DNA of 64,000 nucleotides from Cyprinodon diabolis (Eukaryota > Chordata > Actinopteri > Cyprinodontiformes > Cyprinodontidae): positions 124,001 through 188,000 of the forward strand of contig JARPUW010000497.1 in NCBI GenBank assembly GCA_030533445.1. Reading direction: 5' to 3'. Of the stretch, positions 61,197-64,000 are shown in pieces. Position 1 is the stretch's first letter. The number at the start of each line of letters is the position of its first letter. The translations under genes were made by a program, and so were the position numbers. Under the pieces are notes generated by a model, which was given only the letters and a program-made list of their open reading frames with translations, was not told where the DNA came from and did no database searches.

Positions 61197-64000
61197 ATTA
61201 TACTAATGCATTAATTGATGCAAATGGCTCAACATTATGACCCAAACTCTTCCAGGTTGTTTTTATTAGACTCTAGTGACCTTTTCAAAACACACCCCAG
61301 AGCAAATTTCACAATAAAAGTCCCCCATTTACTCTGTAATACAGGAACTATTCACCTAATAACATGGAAAACCAGCGATTTAACATTTGGAAATGGATTC
61401 TATATCACTGCTGGGCATGACCCATCTATAGATGCACTTCCATGATAGACTTTCAAAATAAGACTACAGGGACTCTACAAAATAAAAGCCTCTTCCTTAT
61501 ACACACTCATACATTCTGGCATATTGCTTATAGCCATTTGTAATTTCATCACTGCAATGGCTCTTAGAAGGCAGGCGGAGCCCGCCATTGGTGATTTCAT
61601 CACTGCAATGGCTGTTAGGAGGCGGGCGGAGCCCGCCAATGGTGATTTTTTTCATCACTGCAATGGCTCCTAGCAGGCGGGCGGAGCCCGCCATTGGTGA
61701 TTTCATCACTGCAATGGCTCTTAGCAGGCGGGCAATGCCCGCCATTGGGGATTTTTTTCATCGCTGCAAGGGCTCCTAGCAGGCGGGCGGAGCCCACCAA
61801 CTGAGCTTTACCCACTGCGGTTCAATATGGACAACCCATATTACCCTTGTGCATCATACGCTGTGCACGTCTATTACCCAGATTTCAGCACAGGTGGCAC
61901 ACAGCTCTCTTTGCCCATGACCTAGCCCTCTTTCCTTCCCTCAGCAGCCCTCAAAGGCATAAGCAGTTGGTCTGGGGAGCCCCGACATCACTTGCCAGGG
62001 CCGTATTGGCCCGGTTCCCCAGACGGGCAGTAGGTGGCCCCCCTCAAAATTTCTTTAGAAATTTTCTAGTTATTATTATAATTCTCCCGTATACCCAAAA
62101 CTTCGGCGCGTAACTAGTCCCGCACGGTTTGGCGGATCGGGCCCAAAGTTGGCACACGCGTCGGGACCAATGGGGTGATGTGTGCTTGTATAAAACTTTC
62201 TCATTAGTCCGAAGGTTTGCGAATTATTAGCGAAAACGTCGCAAAAAAATCCCATAGGAAATGAATGGGGAGAGGAAAAAAAAAGCATAAAAAACAGCAC
62301 TTCACTGTGTCGGCATACATTCACCTAGAAAAACAGTTTGAAGCTCAGTTTGTAGATAAATCCTTCGTCTATTTAAAACTGAAGACGGTATGTTGATAAC
62401 TGCTACGGTTTTTGTATAATCAGACCTCAAGCGCCACAAAGTTTTAGCAAAATCCAGCCTGCTAGAGTGGAGCAACTGAAAAGCTAGAGTGTGAGGCAGG
62501 CGTTTTTTAAACACAAAAAAACATTTTAAACTCGCCCTCACGGCCACATATTTATAGCTAGAGTCACCATTTTTGGTCAGTTTGTAGACTGAAATCTCTG
62601 GACCCACACAATATCTTCGGAATTACGGTAGGATTAATACTTTTCCTTAAAAACCCTCCAGACCGACCTAAAGTCGATGAAAATCAGAGCCGTTTTTCAT
62701 TGGTTTTGGAGCAGAAGAGGGGAGAAAAACGAATCCGACTATGTGTTTTAAACTCGTCATAAATATTTTTCTGAATGACACACATACACCAAAGTTGGCA
62801 TAGTTGGAGTCGAAGGATGACTGACGCTCACGGTGAAAAAATTTTTTGAATAACTCATACGGTTTTTGCTCAGCAGTCGTTTGTTCGGAGGACATTTTAA
62901 GCACCTGAAAGCTGAGTGACAGTGACCTGCTGCAGCTAGCTCAATTAGAAGCTTAGGTGTGATGAAACGTTTTTTCTTTTTCTTTCTCTTCCCATTCAGT
63001 TTGTAGATGACCTACAGCCATGAAAGTTACTCCAATTGAAGACAAGATATAGCTGTCGCTTAGATAAAAAGAATTTTTCAGATACCTTTTACGGTTTTTA
63101 CTCAGCAGTCGTTTGTTCGGAGGGGTGCTTTAGCAGCTAAAAGGTGAGTGAGAGTGAGGTCCTGCAGTTCAAACAAAGGGAGGAGCAGGTGGGCCAACCA
63201 TTTTGTTTGTGCTTCGTTTTGGGTTGTGAAAGACCTACAGACATGAAGGTTACCCCAGTCTGAGACAAAGGATAGATGTTGCTTTCACTGAAAGAATTTT
63301 TCAGATATCTTTTACGGTTTTTGCTCAGCAGTCGTTTGTTCGGAGGGTAAGCACCTGGAAGCTAGCTGACAGTTAGCTTCTGCAGCAGCCTGCTAGAGTG
63401 CAGCTGCTGAAATCTTAGTGTGAGGCGGCCATTTTTTAAGATCAAACATCTTATTCTCGCCCTCACGGCCACATATTTGGAGCTACAGTCACCATTTTTG
63501 GTCAGTTTGTAGACTGAAACCTCTGGACTCACACAATGTCTTCGGAATTACGGTAGGATTAATACTTTGCCTTAAAAACCCTCCAGACCAACCTAAAGTG
63601 GATGAGAGTTTCAGCCTTTCTCCATTCTTTTTGAGCTGAAGATGGGAGAAAAACGAATCAGACTATGTGTTTTCAACTCGTCATAAATATTTTTCTGAAT
63701 GACACACATACACCAAAGTTGGTATAGTTGGAGTCGAAGGATTGCTGATGCTCATGGTGAAAATGTTTTTTGAATAACTCATACGGTTTTTGATCAGTAG
63801 TCGTTTGTTCGGTGCCGTTCTTCCCATACAAAAAAGCCTGGGAAGAAGAAACCAATAGTGAGTGCAGCTGTTGTCTGTGTCAGTGAGAGGCTCGTTAAGC
63901 GTTGTCAAGGTTACCAAGCTTCAAACAGATTTTACCTCTGCTGTTTTAAACAGCACATATTAATCTAATGGAGGGTGAAAGGACTGATTTAACATTGGGA
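61197..64000. repeat. Tandem unit 20 (partial, 2,804 bp, cut by window end)
   Basis: Five hairpins lie at 61570-61798, the first with a broken arm (GGCAGGC). There is no 66-bp copy. The first 850 bp are almost identical to unit 19; I noticed only two substitutions (ACCAGCGATTT and GGCAGGCGG). The rest is standard type and matches units 12 and 18 in the 3' part (TACTTTGCC, AAGTGGATGAG). Confidence 0.96.

Larger units (their letters stand above)
1..64000. repeat. Macrosatellite array, about 3.2-kb unit, 19 full units plus one partial
   Basis: The same sequence recurs head to tail from the first to the last base, always in one orientation. Using the motif ATTATACTAATGCATTAATT as phase marker, units start at 1, 3170, 6480, 9626, 12716, 15964, 19136, 22365, 25532, 28701, 31914, 35290, 38452 (ATTATAGTAATG variant), 41618, 44793, 48088, 51258, 54635 (same variant), 57938 and 61197. 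The choice of phase is arbitrary. Neighbouring units differ by scattered substitutions and a few indels, so homogenisation has been strong. No unrelated insertion interrupts the array and neither edge is in the window. I see no domain, RNA gene or other evidence of a gene. Confidence 0.98.

Overview
The whole window is one uninterrupted, head-to-tail tandem array (a macrosatellite) of a unit of about 3.2 kb. Nineteen complete units (3,090 to 3,377 bp) and a 2,804 bp partial twentieth fill positions 1-64000, all in the same orientation, with no unique flank at either end. I found no protein-coding gene, rRNA, tRNA or CRISPR array that I can support. The open frames present are short, recur only because the DNA recurs, and are full of translated minisatellite and hairpin sequence. 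The organism is clearly eukaryotic. The mix of ATT microsatellite, GC-rich hairpin minisatellites and AATAAA-rich AT blocks suggests a ray-finned fish, but that is an inference from general familiarity and I cannot name a species.

Layout of one unit, using unit 1 as reference: (i) 1-299, an AT-rich block with a roughly 145-bp periodicity; (ii) 345-574, a minisatellite of GC hairpins (GGCGGGC/GCCCGCC arms with 3-nt loops); (iii) 575-821, a mixed spacer with small hairpins; (iv) 822-845, a perfect 9-bp-arm palindrome followed directly by CTAG; (v) an ATT tract that in ten of the twenty units also holds one to three copies of a 66-bp hairpin-bearing repeat; (vi) about 850-2590, a block built from diverged monomers of about 230 bp, including a 430-bp internal duplication (1229-1660 and 2159-2586) and a splice-site-like polypyrimidine acceptor and GTGAGT donor; (vii) 2740-3169, more of the AT-rich class, running into the next unit.

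The repetition is nested: about 145-bp and 230-bp monomers, inside the 3.2-kb unit, inside higher-order patterns. Private variants recur eight units apart (3/11/19, 4/12, 6/14, 7/15), and a two-unit alternation shows in units 2-9. The pattern is patchy, as expected from repeated unequal exchange and gene conversion. Length differences between units come mainly from four sources: 66-bp copy number, ATT run length, a 78-bp loss or gain of two GC hairpins, and two private deletions (units 3 and 10) that each remove a stem-loop.
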